DNA of 64,000 nt, from NCBI RefSeq assembly GCF_050908995.1, contig NC_135133.1:9652001-9716000 (forward strand), given 5' to 3'. A model generated the notes under the pieces. That model worked only from the letters and a program-made list of their open reading frames with translations, did no database searches and was not told the DNA's origin. The position numbers and the translations under genes were made by a program. Shown piece after piece: positions 1 through 12,100 of this stretch (the first letter of the stretch is position 1; each line of letters begins with the position of its first letter). This DNA is from Andrena cerasifolii (Eukaryota > Arthropoda > Insecta > Hymenoptera > Andrenidae).

Positions 1-2100
1 GAGAGAGAGAGGGTGGGGGGTGTTCGAAAGAAGCGAGAAGGCAGGGCGTATAAATCGAACTCGCGCGACCGGAAGTGGAGGGCAGGCCAACAGAAACGGT
101 CCGTATAATCGAAAGATACCGCTTATATATGAAAATTATGCAAATTGACAGAGCCGCGATCCCAATTCGATTTATATGGGCCCGTGGCTATGCGGGAATA
201 ATCGATGGGGATTCGTACGTACCGCGATAATATTTCTTTCCACCAATGAATAGCCGCGCCGGCACGGGGATAAATTCATTCGTCGTTATTAATCGGTCAA
301 TTATCCGATGGCCAACGCTCGGACTCGGCCGCGCAACGCTTATCGCTTCCTTTTGTACGCGGCTACCCTTTGGCGCGTTGGATTCTACCGATTTGTCAGG
401 GGCATCGAATAATAAACGTGGAAGGAGGCTCACAGTATTCCGCAGCTCCGTAGAACGCGAGCTAGGCATTGCTCGCCAGATTTTAACCAAGGTGTGCACC
501 GTTTCGGTAATGATCGAGCAGAGGGACGGAACCCAGGTACAGCTAGGCCTCCCCGAAATCACCCCGAAGCCTGCGGTTAACCGAGAGCAGGTGAGCGAAC
601 GTATCCGCAAGATGGGAATCGATTTACCGCCAGCGACGTCGAGCCACAGTCGTTTCCCACGGAAAAGGAGGGAGGAGAAGCCGAAGATTCGAAGACAACG
701 ACTTCTCAGACGCCTCCGAACCCACCCCACCTCGCTGCGCCACGAATCGGAAAGGAATAACTTGCAAGCCCAGCCGAACCAAGAAGCATTCTCCCCTGTC
801 TCGAAGATACCTTAAAAAAGGCAGGCTTCCGCCAGCAGTGTACCTCGAAACCTACCCCTAACACCCCAGTCATCCATAATCACGATCACAGAATCCGTTT
901 GGAGATCGTCCGCAAGCCCCAAGCTTCCATAGTTGCTCCTGCAGCGACACCGTATAGCCGATGAACTGATGGTAGAATGGAGGGACGTCCGATCGGAAGC
1001 TGGGTGTTCAGAAGGAGCTGGTGGCAGCCGGCACTCGTTAACCCCCGTTGTGTACGCGACGTGTCCCGTGTACACGCGCGCGGATGGCCATGTAGGGCCC
1101 GGGTATCAAAGCGTGCTGTGTGCGCAGCCAGATTTGATCGTTAGACCTCGGTGGAGCGGCTTGGCCGGCGGCGAGGGGGTGCCCGGGTACGAAGCGGAAG
1201 ACGAATAAGGGACAGCGAGGCGCGCAAGGGGGTGCGAGGTAGGGAAGAGCGAGGCAGACGAGCGCGAGCACGGTGGAGCGAGAGGCGGTTGCTTCGACTA
1301 ATCTACATCGTCGGCTCGCATTATAGCCGGCTTGCACGTAGCTGGAAGATAGCCTGGGATACCGTGTACCGTCTACAGGTAGTGGAGGGCGAGCAAGTCA
1401 CCTGGCGGGGCAGAAAGGAGAGCGAATTGCACGGGCGAGGGGTTGGCCGGCGGGCAACAACAGCACACAACAGGCGAGCCCGACGTGTGCAACACATATT
1501 CGCGCCACTAAGTCTCGTTTTCGTGGGAGGCAGGCCGAGGGTATTCCGATAACAGCCCTTACGATCGGTTACCGTGCAAACCCGGGGGATGATGGCGAGG
1601 GAGGAGGTCTAGGAGGAGGGTAGAGGCGCGGAGAGGGGACAGAGGGCTCGATCTTCGAGCAAAGTCGATCCTCGGTAACAGCCTCGATGCTATTATCCCC
1701 CCAAATGAGGTCAACGGGGTATCAAACGCCCCCTCCGTCCCGAGCCCTCTGCCAACCCCCTCGTACCTTGTAACGTACGTGAAACTGTTTCAGCTTATTT
1801 TCAGGCTGAGGGAGAGGGGCTCGCTACAATCGCTGAGCACGAAGGTCTGCCGCGGAGGCTTTGAGGAAAAGACAACGCTTCCGGGGCGCGCTCGAGTGTA
1901 ACGATATCTTTGACCGATCTCTGACGGGGGGAGCGGCCGATGGGAGATCAAAGATCGAGAGGGCTCGCGTCGTTGTCTTTGCATCTTTGCCGTCTGGCTT
2001 CTGTTTTCCACCGGCAACCTATAACTCCGCGGTTCTATCAACGTCAATTAGTGGAACTGAATAGAGGACAAAGTCCGACGCGACGGCTACGAGTAGAGTA
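1..2100. other. GC-rich non-coding stretch, no gene recognised
   Basis: The stretch opens in a short GA run (1-11) followed by a G-rich run. Open frames of up to 189 codons exist on both strands at once, but they overlap each other, are Arg-rich and show no domain. I see no tRNA, no clear promoter and no repeat copy here. It is probably intron or intergenic DNA. Confidence 0.6.
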
Positions 2101-2106
2101 AAGGTA

Positions 2107-2127
2107 GGTAAAAGTTCGTACTATGCG
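2107..2127 (+). repeat. pogo end motif, left outer copy
   Basis: GGTAAAAGTTCGTACTATGCG is a degenerate copy of the GGGGCAAAAGTTCGCA motif and forms the left outer terminus of the element. Confidence 0.6.
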
Positions 2128-2445
2128 AATTTCAATGTTTGAGTTCTGGCAGTGGCCAATGGTGATTGACCAATCAATTGGCAATCAAGGTAGAGTCACC
2201 AGTGTCGAATTGTGTAGTTGTGCTTCGTTTTGTTATCGTACAATGCGGTAAGTACTGAATTCGTTAGTTCTGATGTAATATTCTGATTTTTAGGAATCAA
2301 TATTATTCATATAAATTGATCAGTAAATATTTTAATTCATATATCGTCTGAAAGAGCGGAAATTCTTCTATTCAAAAGTGCTAGTAGAAGTTTTCAATTC
2401 TCCTCATATATAACAGGATTGATTAAACAATGGAAAAGTAGCTTT

Positions 2446-2504
2446 GGGGGCAAAAGTTCGCACAATGCAGTGGGGAAAGAGTTCGAATGCGAACAGTTGC
2501 CCCA
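2446..2504. repeat. Internal pogo end motifs, forward and inverted
   Basis: This segment holds three variants. A forward copy lies at 2446-2468 (GGGGGCAAAAGTTCGCACAA), a weaker forward copy at 2471-2491 (TGGGGAAAGAGTTCGAATGCG), and an inverted copy at 2487-2504 (ATGCGAACAGTTGCCCCA). The forward and inverted copies overlap, so the segment is almost a terminus-to-terminus junction. This fits an insertion of a related copy, or a rearrangement, inside the element. Confidence 0.65.
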
Positions 2505-2664
2505 AAATAATATGACGGGTGTTATAAATTCATTAAACTTATTTTATTTCTAATGTTTGCTAAATTAATAACGAAAACTGATTAAACCGACTATAAAGAA
2601 TTAATTCGAAATTAATTATCAATCACAACATGGAAATAAATTTTGAATTTATGATAGTTGAGCC

Positions 2665-2680
2665 AAGCTGATATCAGCTT
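2665..2680. repeat. 16-bp perfect palindrome
   Basis: AAGCTGATATCAGCTT is identical to its reverse complement. It sits inside the pogo-like element; function unknown. Confidence 0.9.
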
Positions 2681-2880
2681 TTCATTTTTTTAGACATTTT
2701 TATTCTAGAATATTTTTCCAAAATCCTTTTTAATTAACGTTTTGATTAAAAAATCAGCTTGAAGCAAATGAAGCAATGAAAAGAAAATCTAAATGCAAAC
2801 GTGCAAATAAATAGTTAGAAAAGTAAAAAAAAATCCCCAAAAATTACGTTTACTTCTGAAAAAGTTTAAAAGGAACAAAA

Positions 2881-3040
2881 CAAATCGGTTCCAAAAAGAG
2901 AATAGCCCAACCATCAACGTCTACGGAAAGAATAATTTGTCCTGCGTGCGAAGACGAATACACAGATCCTCCAGAAGACTGATGCCTGCGCAAACTACGA
3001 AGGGGGTAATATTATGCGCGATTACTGTTACCTTGATTAA
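2881..3040 (+). pseudogene. pogo-type transposase C-terminal zinc-finger remnant
   Basis: Frame 1 reads ...STSTERIICPACEDEYTDPPED and then stops at 2980. Reading resumes in the next frame as ACANYEGG..MRDYCYLD and ends at a TAA (3038-3040). The CxxC pair, the acidic linker, the alanine-cysteine-x-x-tyrosine-glutamate run and the final DYC match the cysteine-rich PHD-like tail found at the C-terminus of many insect pogo/Tigger transposases. That tail normally reads CxxC, WxxC, W-x-H-x-x-C, DYC. The middle of the finger, with its Trp and His ligands, is missing, so a small deletion or frameshift has removed it. The DDE catalytic core is not recognisable upstream. Assignment rests on the motif order recalled for the family. 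Confidence 0.6.
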
Positions 3041-3152
3041 CACAAAATTAATTTTAAACTATTAGTATTTTTGCTATATTACCACACCTATTGCATGTTG
3101 GAAAATAAAACACTTTTGAGGAAATGCCTCGTTCTGTTCTTCTCCCCCGTAA

Positions 3153-3198
3153 CATGCGAACTTTTGCCCCACATGTCGTGTAAAAGTTCGCATTTGAC
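3153..3198. repeat. Inverted and forward pogo end motifs, head to head
   Basis: CATGCGAACTTTTGCCCCA (3153-3171) is an inverted copy of the best terminal motif. Nine bases later comes a forward copy, TAAAAGTTCGCATTTGAC (3181-3198). Together with 2446-2504 and the outer ends this makes about six or seven copies in 1.27 kb. Confidence 0.65.
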
Positions 3199-3374
3199 AC
3201 TTTCTGGAAATATTTATTTTATATAAGTTGTGACAGGTAAAGTTACCTGAAGTCTCTGCTTATCGAATAATAAGGGCTAGTAGTCATTTCTCACAAAACG
3301 ATATGTGCCATCAGTGTAATACCATGGATTTTAGTGAAGTCTAAACTTTAAGTGCGCACTCTTGCCCCACGATA

Positions 3375-6300
3375 CTCTATAGGAAGAAAACTCCACGTTC
3401 TGGTAAGCCGAACGGCTCGAGGTCTGCGCCGAAATCCCTCGATCGATGTCAGTGGCAAACGAGCAATTAGTAACGAATGATCTACGCGCACCCGGAGCCC
3501 CGGCCTCCGTTCCGACAACTTCGAATCCGTCAGATCGTGGCTGGTAGTGGGAAGAGCATCCTTCAACGCGTCGCGGGAGAACGCGTGCTCGTGGTGTTCC
3601 ACGGGAACACGTCGGGTGATAACAAATCCTGGATTACGTCGATAAAACGCGCTGGGCGGCTTGAGCGATACGCTGCAGGGACGTCGGTAATTTTGACAAG
3701 GCGTCTGCCACCCTCGTCCCGCCAACTTCACCCCCGATGGCATTAATCGTCTAGCAGCGCGAGTTTTCGGTGCAGGGGGGGGAACAATGGATACCGTGGC
3801 ACGTGAGCTGGAGTCGCAACAGGCCCTCCGCGTGCAACGAGCGGCTTGCATTTTTCATATCGGCCAGCGAGCGAGCTGCCAGCGCGAAATTCTCCATCTG
3901 CGGCGTTCGTGGATCGTTCGCCTTCGCCGTGAGAAGAAGCACGGTGAAATGATTTCAGGTGCCATCGCTCGGGCATTTTCCGCGCGCTTGATGGCTGCCT
4001 GCGTCGGTAGCTTGCTCTTTACTGCGCCGCGTCTTTTATTAACTTAGAGCCCGGCGATAAATGTGATGTGATTGATGGGGATCGCTCGCGAGTGATAGGC
4101 AAGTACAACAGTTGGTGAATATTTCATTTGCACATAGGTTACCGGGATACCGAAGTCCTACGGTTCTTCTTGATCGCAGGCAGGCAACAAAGAAACGCCG
4201 GTTCGTTGACCGTGATTGGCTATTTTAATGGACGTTTTAATTAAGTCGCACGGGCTGCGCAAGCTGGCTTCGCCTTAGGAGAGGGCAGGCGGTCGAGTTT
4301 AATCGAGCTACGCTCCGTCCGACTAAGGTCGGCACGTTCCACTGCGGTCGATGCGCCGCTGGATAGATGCTAGGCTTGTTCTCCTTGCGTTCACGCGCAC
4401 GTGCTTCTGCGGCATAATGCCTCGCGTCCCTGCACTACCAATAATCCCGAATTGGCCGTCACGGTGTAGTAGGTGTCGGCGGTAAGAAAAGAACACATCC
4501 TGCGACCTGGGTAGCATTCAACAAGCGTCCCTTATTTATACGACACTCGAATCCTCCGCCATTTACCGCCGTTTACTCTCGCGCAGAGGTTATCAAAGCA
4601 ATTCGACGACGGTGCACTGAATTCCACCGATACGTTCCTTCTACTTATTCCTCGGCTTGAGATCGACAAAGTTTTCCTCGCGAAAGAAACCGGCGAGGTA
4701 TTAATTGACTGGCTGAATTCTGTACGAAACTGTAGCATCGAATTTTCGAGCGGTGTAGAAGGCGACCAGGTAAGGTCATAAAGTTCAATTGAAGATTTCG
4801 TGACTGTTGGATTTGCCTGGCGACGAAACCTCCCTTGTTCTCAGGGCCCGGGGTTTTCCCAAATTTGTGCACGCGGTACGCGTTTCCTGCGATTCTAGAA
4901 GGAACGCGACCGTGGTGGCATTCGGTTAGAAGGACTCGCGTAGAGCGGTTGTTTGTTCGTCCGCTCGATATTTCCTCCAAACTAGTTTTTGGTGTTAAAA
5001 TAAACCATATTCCTTTGTTGGGTTTATTAAGAAGTGTAATTCATTACCACCCTCGCGTCTCCCACCTCAAAACGATAGCTTCGATCAGGCTCGTAAAATC
5101 GTCGGCTGCGTCCGCAGTTTCTCCGGGTCTGACTCTCCAGAACCGGCTGACTGTTATTTCGATCGACAGAAAGAGCTGCGCCAAAGGGGGATAATACGTA
5201 GCGAGACCGCAACGCCAATAGCAGCAATACCGCTGACCGTAATACCTCAGACGTCGACGGTCCATCGGGCGTTCGTCGCTGAAAGCATCGTTCGCCGATT
5301 ATGATCGCGCGTCGCCGATCGAGCCCCGCCGGTCCGAGTCACTTTCATCGGGAGATGTGCCGCGGAATAATCCAGGCCGGCGCTTTCGCCGATACCTTTA
5401 AATTACGATCGATGAAGTCGGCGGCGCCAGGGACCTCGCCTGTCTCTAGGGCGTCGAAAGCCCTGCGAAGGATTTCTGCTCGCGCAGAGCCGACAGCAAC
5501 GCGACAATTAAATTCTACTATGGGATAGCGAGAAGTTGGAGGCTTCCATTGTCGAGAAGAACGGAGTGTCTATGGGAGAAATTCACCGTGAAGAAACGTA
5601 GAGCGCCGGAGAAGAGCACCGTGAATACAGGCGGCGTTCAAAGTCAGAGTGAATGGCTGACTGTACAATACAGTAGCGTCGCGATGCATCGCGTAAACTC
5701 GCCCCTACGTGCCCGCGCCGTATCGGAAGGCGAGCTCTTTCTGCCGGAAGTTTAATCAAGGTAAGATCGTAAACGACGCGGATATTGCGCCAGCGAAATA
5801 AGCAGACGGCTGTTTCGCAGCCTGATCCTGAAACGCACTTCTTTCGCGGATCGTTCAGTGTCCCATTACGAGCCTGGCGCCGTCTAAAGCGCCTCAATAC
5901 CACCGGCCGTCCGACCATTCACGGGCCGTCACTACTGCGCCACTAGTTTGCGGCTTCTGGCTTACGTTTGACAGCGTTCTAGCTGCTCTGCTCAACGAAG
6001 ATTAACCGTGATTAACGCGCAGACCGCCGCCCGACGCTCCGCGTGGACCGTGCCCCGATCGATTCCCAGAGACCGGCGGGCCTTTTTCCGCGGCGATGAT
6101 GCGCGTCCGTTCCCACCGGAGACTAATTTTTCCGCGGGCGTCGCGCTCGCCGGCGGGACTCGCGGCGATCGATCGTAGGCTAAAAAATACGCCTAGATGT
6201 ACGTTGTCAAGTGGAGTTATATCGCCTGGGAAATGGCTGGGAAGTGAATTATTGCCGGCCGCCGCGGAAAAACGAGCTTCCAGCGGGTGGAAGCGGGGAG

Positions 6301-8952
6301 GGCTAGGCGAGCGCGACGATTCGGCAAGATCGCGTCGGTGCGAGGCTCCTTTTATTCCAGGAAAGGATCGCGCGGTGCCAGGGCGCACTCTCACGCGTGG
6401 TCTATAACTCTCGATCGGCCGGCAGAGAAATTTCTCCCGCGACACCGGCGCTGGAGAGGATCGTAGGTGTTTGGACAAGGGACCGACGTCGCGACGCGTC
6501 GAGTGAATTGTGCGAGGCTGTTGTTCCTGGAGCTTTTCGCGCGGAATTTCTCGCTGCGGCAGCCTGTAAATCTTGGATTTGCAGATAAAAGTAACGGATG
6601 TCCCGCGCGGCAGTTTGCGCTGGTGGTCGCAAAGTGAATGGGCTTCGCGGGAAAGAAATGCGTACGAGAGGGAGATGAAGCGGCTGCGAGAGTCCAAATG
6701 GCACAAAGAATATGCAGCGGTCGAGGTAAGGAGCCGTTGAACGCAAGCCGTTTCGAAGCCGGGTGAGACGAGGAGCACGGAACAACAGCGAAGCGGAGCA
6801 GCAGGTTATTTGCGGGGCTCGACGGCAGATGTGTAAGCCGATTTCGTAGCCGTTTAATTATTAGAAAACATTGGATGCGCTTGGAGCGGCGAGGAGCGAG
6901 AGACGGGATGCAGAGAGACGCTGACTAAATGGAGCTGGGACAATAAGGAGGAGGGTCCCTGGAGTGAAACCGTGGCGTGCTGCGAACCTCCGCCGACGAC
7001 GTATTATCGCGTCGTCGAGTTCGAACGAATTAACTCGGCTAACTTCTCTCCGCTGTCGTTTCCCATCGACAACGACGCCATCGAAACGACGCGTCTAATC
7101 TAATCTCGGCTCCCGCTGAGGACTGACAAGACGCCGCCTGTCTGGCAGCCGGCGAACACGGAACAGACGCGCCCTGCTTTGGTCCTTTGCATCCCGCGCG
7201 GTGCTGCTTTCACCCAGAACCACGATCACTCGTCAAGTTTCCTGTAATCGATGTAACTCCAAGCGCTCGAAGTCGACTACTGAACAACGCTAAACGCCCA
7301 GCCACTGCATCCATAGATCCTCTTCGCCTCTTTCCACGCGCAAGCCTGGCGGACTGACCGCGGCAAGACACGTGAGTTGCTCTTCACGGACAATTCCCCT
7401 CCGTGGCCTCACAAACGATGCAATCAAGTCTGTTTCCTCAGCCGTGATCGCAATCCCATAACAGTCATGAGGAAACAGCGCGACATCCAGGAGGGCGTCG
7501 GGTCAAAGGTGGAAGCCTGCCCGTTAGCCCCTGCAAAGGGAAATCTCCTGGCGGGGGATTCTAATTAAAGGATCCCGACTGTGAAAATTAGTTGGAATTT
7601 GTCGGTCGAACGGACCTGCCGGCCAGTGGACAGGCAGGGATAGCTGCGTTCGGCAAGGGCGTTAATTAAACGCTATCAATGAGCGCAACGCCTTGGTGGC
7701 CGCTGGACTTACAGCTTCCTCCGGTGCGGCCAGCTCGGTGAGTAAACGTTGAGTGAGGTAGGCCAAATTCCAGCTGCGGCGCCACGAAACTGTTTCCATA
7801 CAACATTCGAACGGGCTAAAGCGTTCTCTCCTCTGTCCTGGTGATCTGGAATGCCTTCTTGGTTGCCCGCGGAATTGCGCCGTTTCCTTGGATAGCTCGT
7901 CGATATTGGTTCTTTAAATGAGTAGCGCGACTCGGTTACCGCTGGCGGAATGGAGCCGAAGTGGAATTTATTCGTGCAGGATATCGAAAGGGGGGAAAGG
8001 TACACTCGCTCGAGGATGAATGAGCACGGAGCGACGGAAACGTCGTAAATCGCGTTCCCTTTGACCAGCGGGTCGGTTTTCCAACCCCTAAGTAGCTTTA
8101 AATGTATACCCGCGGCATGTAATCGAATAACCGAAGCCGCCGGCATAGGGGCAGGCGGGAAGTTCAGAAACTGTTCCGGTAAGCTTATTACAAGCGGAAC
8201 TGTATTCAACAAACCGATCGAAGTTATCCGATTAAGCGTTCGATAATGGACGGCCCATACGTTCCTAGGCCGTTGTAATACCGAGCCACGCGAGAAAGCT
8301 ACTTGACCAACAACCTTCGGAGCCTCGTAATCCGCAAGAACAGTCCACAATGGTCCTCCAGCCGGGACAAATAGCCGTGAAAACACGGGCGACCGTGTTC
8401 CATGGAGCTCAACTTCTGGCCGAGGAATCTGTCCATAGTTTCGGACAGCAGTTAGAGCGATCGTTTGGCAGGCGGAGGACTGTGTTTCGAATCGACTAGG
8501 TCTCTCTAGGTAACGCCGAGTAGTTGGAAAAAGCAGCGTGCGGACTCGTCCGCAATTTGCTCCCCCGGTTACTTCTTGCCACCCCCAAAGTCCCAAAACA
8601 ATCCGCGCGTCCTCGGTGTCGTCCGAACTTCCGCCGGCTCGCTCCTCCGAACTATCGAAAAACTTGCCGGCTCCGTGGCATCGGAGGATCCTTTGGTCAA
8701 TTAGCGAGCTCTCGCCGACTGATTCGTCGTCGTCAATTAGCGCGGGGAGGAGACCGGCTCGTCGGCCTGTCGGACTTTCTGCCGAGGGCACCGCGAACCT
8801 TCTTGACGACGTGACAGCAGGAACACCCCTGATGAATTTTCTTGCTCGAGGAAGACGGGCCAGCTCTCTGAGGTCGTATTAAGAAGAGTCTTCCTCGAAG
8901 TCAATGACGACTGTATCCCACTTTGAAAGGGCGGAGGAAGAAGTCAAGGGTC
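3375..8952. other. GC-rich non-coding stretch, no gene recognised
   Basis: The base composition is that of the background. The longest open frame in the whole window (360 codons, minus strand, 7709-8791) lies here, but it overlaps plus-strand frames, is Arg/Pro/Ser-rich and has no recognisable domain or flanking gene structure. A CAGGTAAG splice-like octamer occurs at 4767-4774 (plus strand) without a pyrimidine tract. I see no RNA genes or transposon ends. Confidence 0.55.
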
Positions 8953-9199
8953 CGTCTTGTGGACTTTGAATTTGGGTTTGAGGGTCCTGAGCAGTAGCGC
9001 ACCCAGATGGGGAGAGGGAGAAGAGATTAATGTAAGCACGACTGAAATAATTCAAAAGCTTGGCAAAGAGACTAGAAAATATTAGTTTATCTTTAAAGAA
9101 ATTTTTTCAATCGTCTAATGAATTTTATTGAATTTGCATTGAAAATATTGTTATCTCTTCAACTCAGCACCCTCAAGTTAAATTCTGAGTCCGCCACTG
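8953..9199. mobile_element. Short hAT-type MITE
   Basis: The right end, read on the minus strand from 9199, is CAGTGGCGGACTCAGAATTT followed by AACTTGAGGGTGCTGAG. The left end, on the plus strand from 8961, is GGACTTTGAATTT followed by GGGTTTGAGGGTCCTGAG. The shared blocks GGACT, GAATTT, TTGAGGGT and CTGAG come in the same order and similar spacing, giving diverged inverted repeats of about 35-40 bp around an AT-rich core. The CAGTGGCGGA terminus is common in insect hAT MITEs. The left terminus has lost the CAGTGGC part. A possible duplication (TCTTGTGG at 8955, TCCTGTGG at 9201) matches at 7 of 8 bases but does not abut a clean left end. Confidence 0.6.
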
Positions 9200-12100
9200 A
9201 TCCTGTGGATCCCAGAAGATCCTTCAGGCAGAGAGTAATGCCAGTTTTCTATGAGCAAAGCGAAACGGTGCGTCGTTGACCGATTCGAGGCGAAGTAACG
9301 CGCGAAACGAGCCAACGAATCTCGCTCCCAATTAGTCCGCGAGAGGAGGCTCGCGAAAGTCAGCACGGCCGCGAGGAATCGCTGAAAAGACGTACCGAGG
9401 GAGCCGTCTCGAGGCATCAACAAAGAGGCGTCCATTCCAATTATCGTCCGGGAACGCGGGTGATCCGCGGGTCGCCACGTAGACAGGCCATTTAAATCTT
9501 CCGCAAGGCGGACCGTCTGAAGCGCGGAGGATCGGATAAGCAGGGAAGCAGCGCGACCTTAAGACGGCTGGAAGGCGCAGGGCACGTCGTCAGGGCGACG
9601 GAAGAGCCAGGTCTCCTCCGGATGAAGCGAGTTTCGTCGAGCCCCGACGAAACTCGCAGTCAAACTTCTAAAAGGATATCGCCGCGACGACTTGATACCG
9701 CGCTCCGTTTCGTCCAACCCTCCCTGTCCCCTCTGGATCTTCTTTCCAGCTACCCTCGGCTCCACGCCCCGTTTGATCTACGGAACTCCGCGACGTTTTC
9801 GCTAGTCGCGTTCTCGGCTAGCGTGGCGCAGAGGACGGACCGTAATGGGGCGCCAGGGATTGTCACTTCTCTGGACCTCTGATACCCGAGATAAGTATCT
9901 GGATTCCAAGGAACAGTTGCCAGTCTTCCGCTAAGCAAGTGTCAAGAACCACTCCGGCCTCGATGGAGACCCCAAGTTTGCCTCCGTTCGGAGACTCCAG
10001 CGCGGCTACGGAGATCGAAGTTTCTGGTTGAACAGTCCCGAGTCGTGGCGCGTGAGGAAGCTTCGCCGACTCCACGGCGGACGTAATCACGGAATGCCCG
10101 TGGAAAGCTTCGCCGAAGTCCACGAAGATCCATAGAGTCGAGTGTTTATGGTTGAAGGATCAAGACCGACCCGCTCCTCGGGGCGAAACAAATCCTTGCG
10201 GCCAGCCGCGATTGATTCACGCAAATATGCCATCGCGCGCGAGGGTCGCCATTCAAAGGACCGGTGGCCACGGTGAAATTCTAACCCTTCGAAGCCGCTG
10301 CCGAGGAAATAGGGTCCGTCCTCGGTCAACCGGATACCGTCGCAGCCGCAGACACCGTCGCTACTGGGGAAGGCAGCTTTCGTGACCGATCATCCATTAG
10401 CGCTTCAAATAGGATATGCTCCACGGACCTCATCCCCGGCGACGTCGTCCACGGTTCTTCTGGTCGTCCCGCGTCTTTCGGGATTATCGATATTAAGCCG
10501 GCGCCGAAATTTAATCCAGAATGGATGAGATTGATCCGAGGCAAGTGGGAGATCTCGGGAGGATCACGGAGGATAACGAACGACCGAGTGGCTGGCCTGG
10601 TGAAGACTTCCTGCCGGTTTTAGCTCCTGGTAGATAAAGACACTGCGAAGGTGGAGGACTCGGACAAGAGAGAGAGAGAGGATGCGTATGGAGAGATACG
10701 GTGGCGATGAAACGAGAACCATAGAAACGTTGGGGGTAATAGAAGACAGAAAGCGATAATCGTGTCCGCGGCGCTGTCTTCGCGAGGATACTCCCGGTAG
10801 AGTGCAAGGAGGAAGGAGGCATCCCTTGTCGAGGAAAAAAGCGGATCCCCCGTGAGACTTATATTAGACGAGGCATCGAGGTGACGGGACGGATATGGCC
10901 CGTTGGGTCAATTGGATTGCAGCAACTTTGTTTGGTCCTCGGCAGAGGAGAGGAGTTAGGGCCGTTAGGGCCTTCAGGCTTGCTGGCTCCTTACGGCCGG
11001 AAGCTGGCTCGCGAAAACGTCGAATTAACGACATTATACTCCCTAACCCCCCGGTAATGGGTGTAAGAAGGTTAGCTCGTCTTTTTGCCTCTTGTGCGGG
11101 TCCCTTGGTTTCCTTCGTCCCGGTCGTCCTCCATCCCCCAGTCTTCGTGAAATCCCGAAAGCTTCTTCTTTCTCTCCTTTCACTCTTGCTCAGTGAGAAG
11201 GGAGAGGCGCTATCTCAGCCTCTAACCAGTGGAGAAGTTTAAGAGGCTCGGGCAGCATCTCTCTCCACCACGCATCCCCTGCCTTCGACACTTCCATTTC
11301 CAGGCGGGCCGGGCTGGACGGAGGTCGCGATCCTTATCGGTAGCCTCGAGTAATTAACTTTCGAGGGTACAAAAGTTAAGAGATAGGGGGAAGACGGGCG
11401 TTCCGCGGAAGGTGGCCAGACCCGCGGGCAGTTTAGCCGGCCGTGTGCGGTGTACCATTCCTCGGCCTCCGTTTTTCTTTTTACCCCCTTTCTATCCCGG
11501 CAGCTGAGTAATTATTTCTTGTACCTTTTTGGCCCCGGCCAGCCTTTCTTCGTGGCGACCTGCGCCAGAGATAGAGGCCCCCGGAGAGATGAGCTTCAAC
11601 TGTATCGCGGTCAGATTTCGTTGAAGCAATTCTGGTGCCCTTTAAGATTTTGCGCGATAGAAGGCAGGCGTATCGAACGTTGTTGAGCGTTCCGATGGTA
11701 TCTTTTTAACTCCAAGCGTGTCCTGCGCGTTGTCAATCCGCACGTGGCAGAAATTTGGTCTTTTGAGGCATTACAATCACTTCGTATAACACTTATAACG
11801 CCAGCGCAACCAACTCTGTACGACAATAAGTTTCAAGTATTCTGGTTTCATTATACCTGTGTTTGATTTCACCACTAACCTTCCACAACTCAATCACCAT
11901 CAAGCAGTGAACTCGCGTGGCCCAAAAAGCCGCACGGAGCGTGACATTGTGTCGTCGGAGACTTACACCCTCCAAATATAAAAGACGACATTCTGGCCAC
12001 ACCAAACGTCAACCATCCACGAAGAATAATTTACTGCCTGCAAATTTTCGGATCAATAACGCCGGATCCCTTGAGAGCCCCGTAATTCGTTAACTATGAA

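Larger units (their letters stand above)
2101..3372. mobile_element. Decayed pogo-like (Tc1/mariner superfamily) DNA transposon
   Basis: This AT-rich island of about 1.27 kb in GC-rich DNA begins with a degenerate end (GGTAAAAGTTCGTACT at 2107) and finishes with its inverted partner (AGTGCGCACTCTTGCCCCAC, 3351-3370). The two match at 12 of 16 core positions. TA dinucleotides sit just outside both ends (2099-2100 and 3373-3374), as expected for the TA target of Tc1/mariner elements. The better-preserved end motif GGGGCAAAAGTTCGCA recurs internally in both orientations. The interior carries a transposase C-terminal remnant at 2881-3040, so this is a derivative of a coding element and not a pure MITE. 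It is inactive, with stops and deletions throughout. The exact outer limits are uncertain because the ends have diverged. Confidence 0.72.

Noticed and set aside
4767..4774. CAGGTAAG on the plus strand as a third recursive splice site
   Set aside because: No pyrimidine tract upstream and no downstream second donor. Its presence fits the chance rate for an octamer.
7709..8791. 360-codon minus-strand open frame, the longest in the window
   Set aside because: GC-rich DNA has few stops. The translation is Arg/Pro/Ser-rich with no domain or secretion signal, and plus-strand frames cover the same bases.
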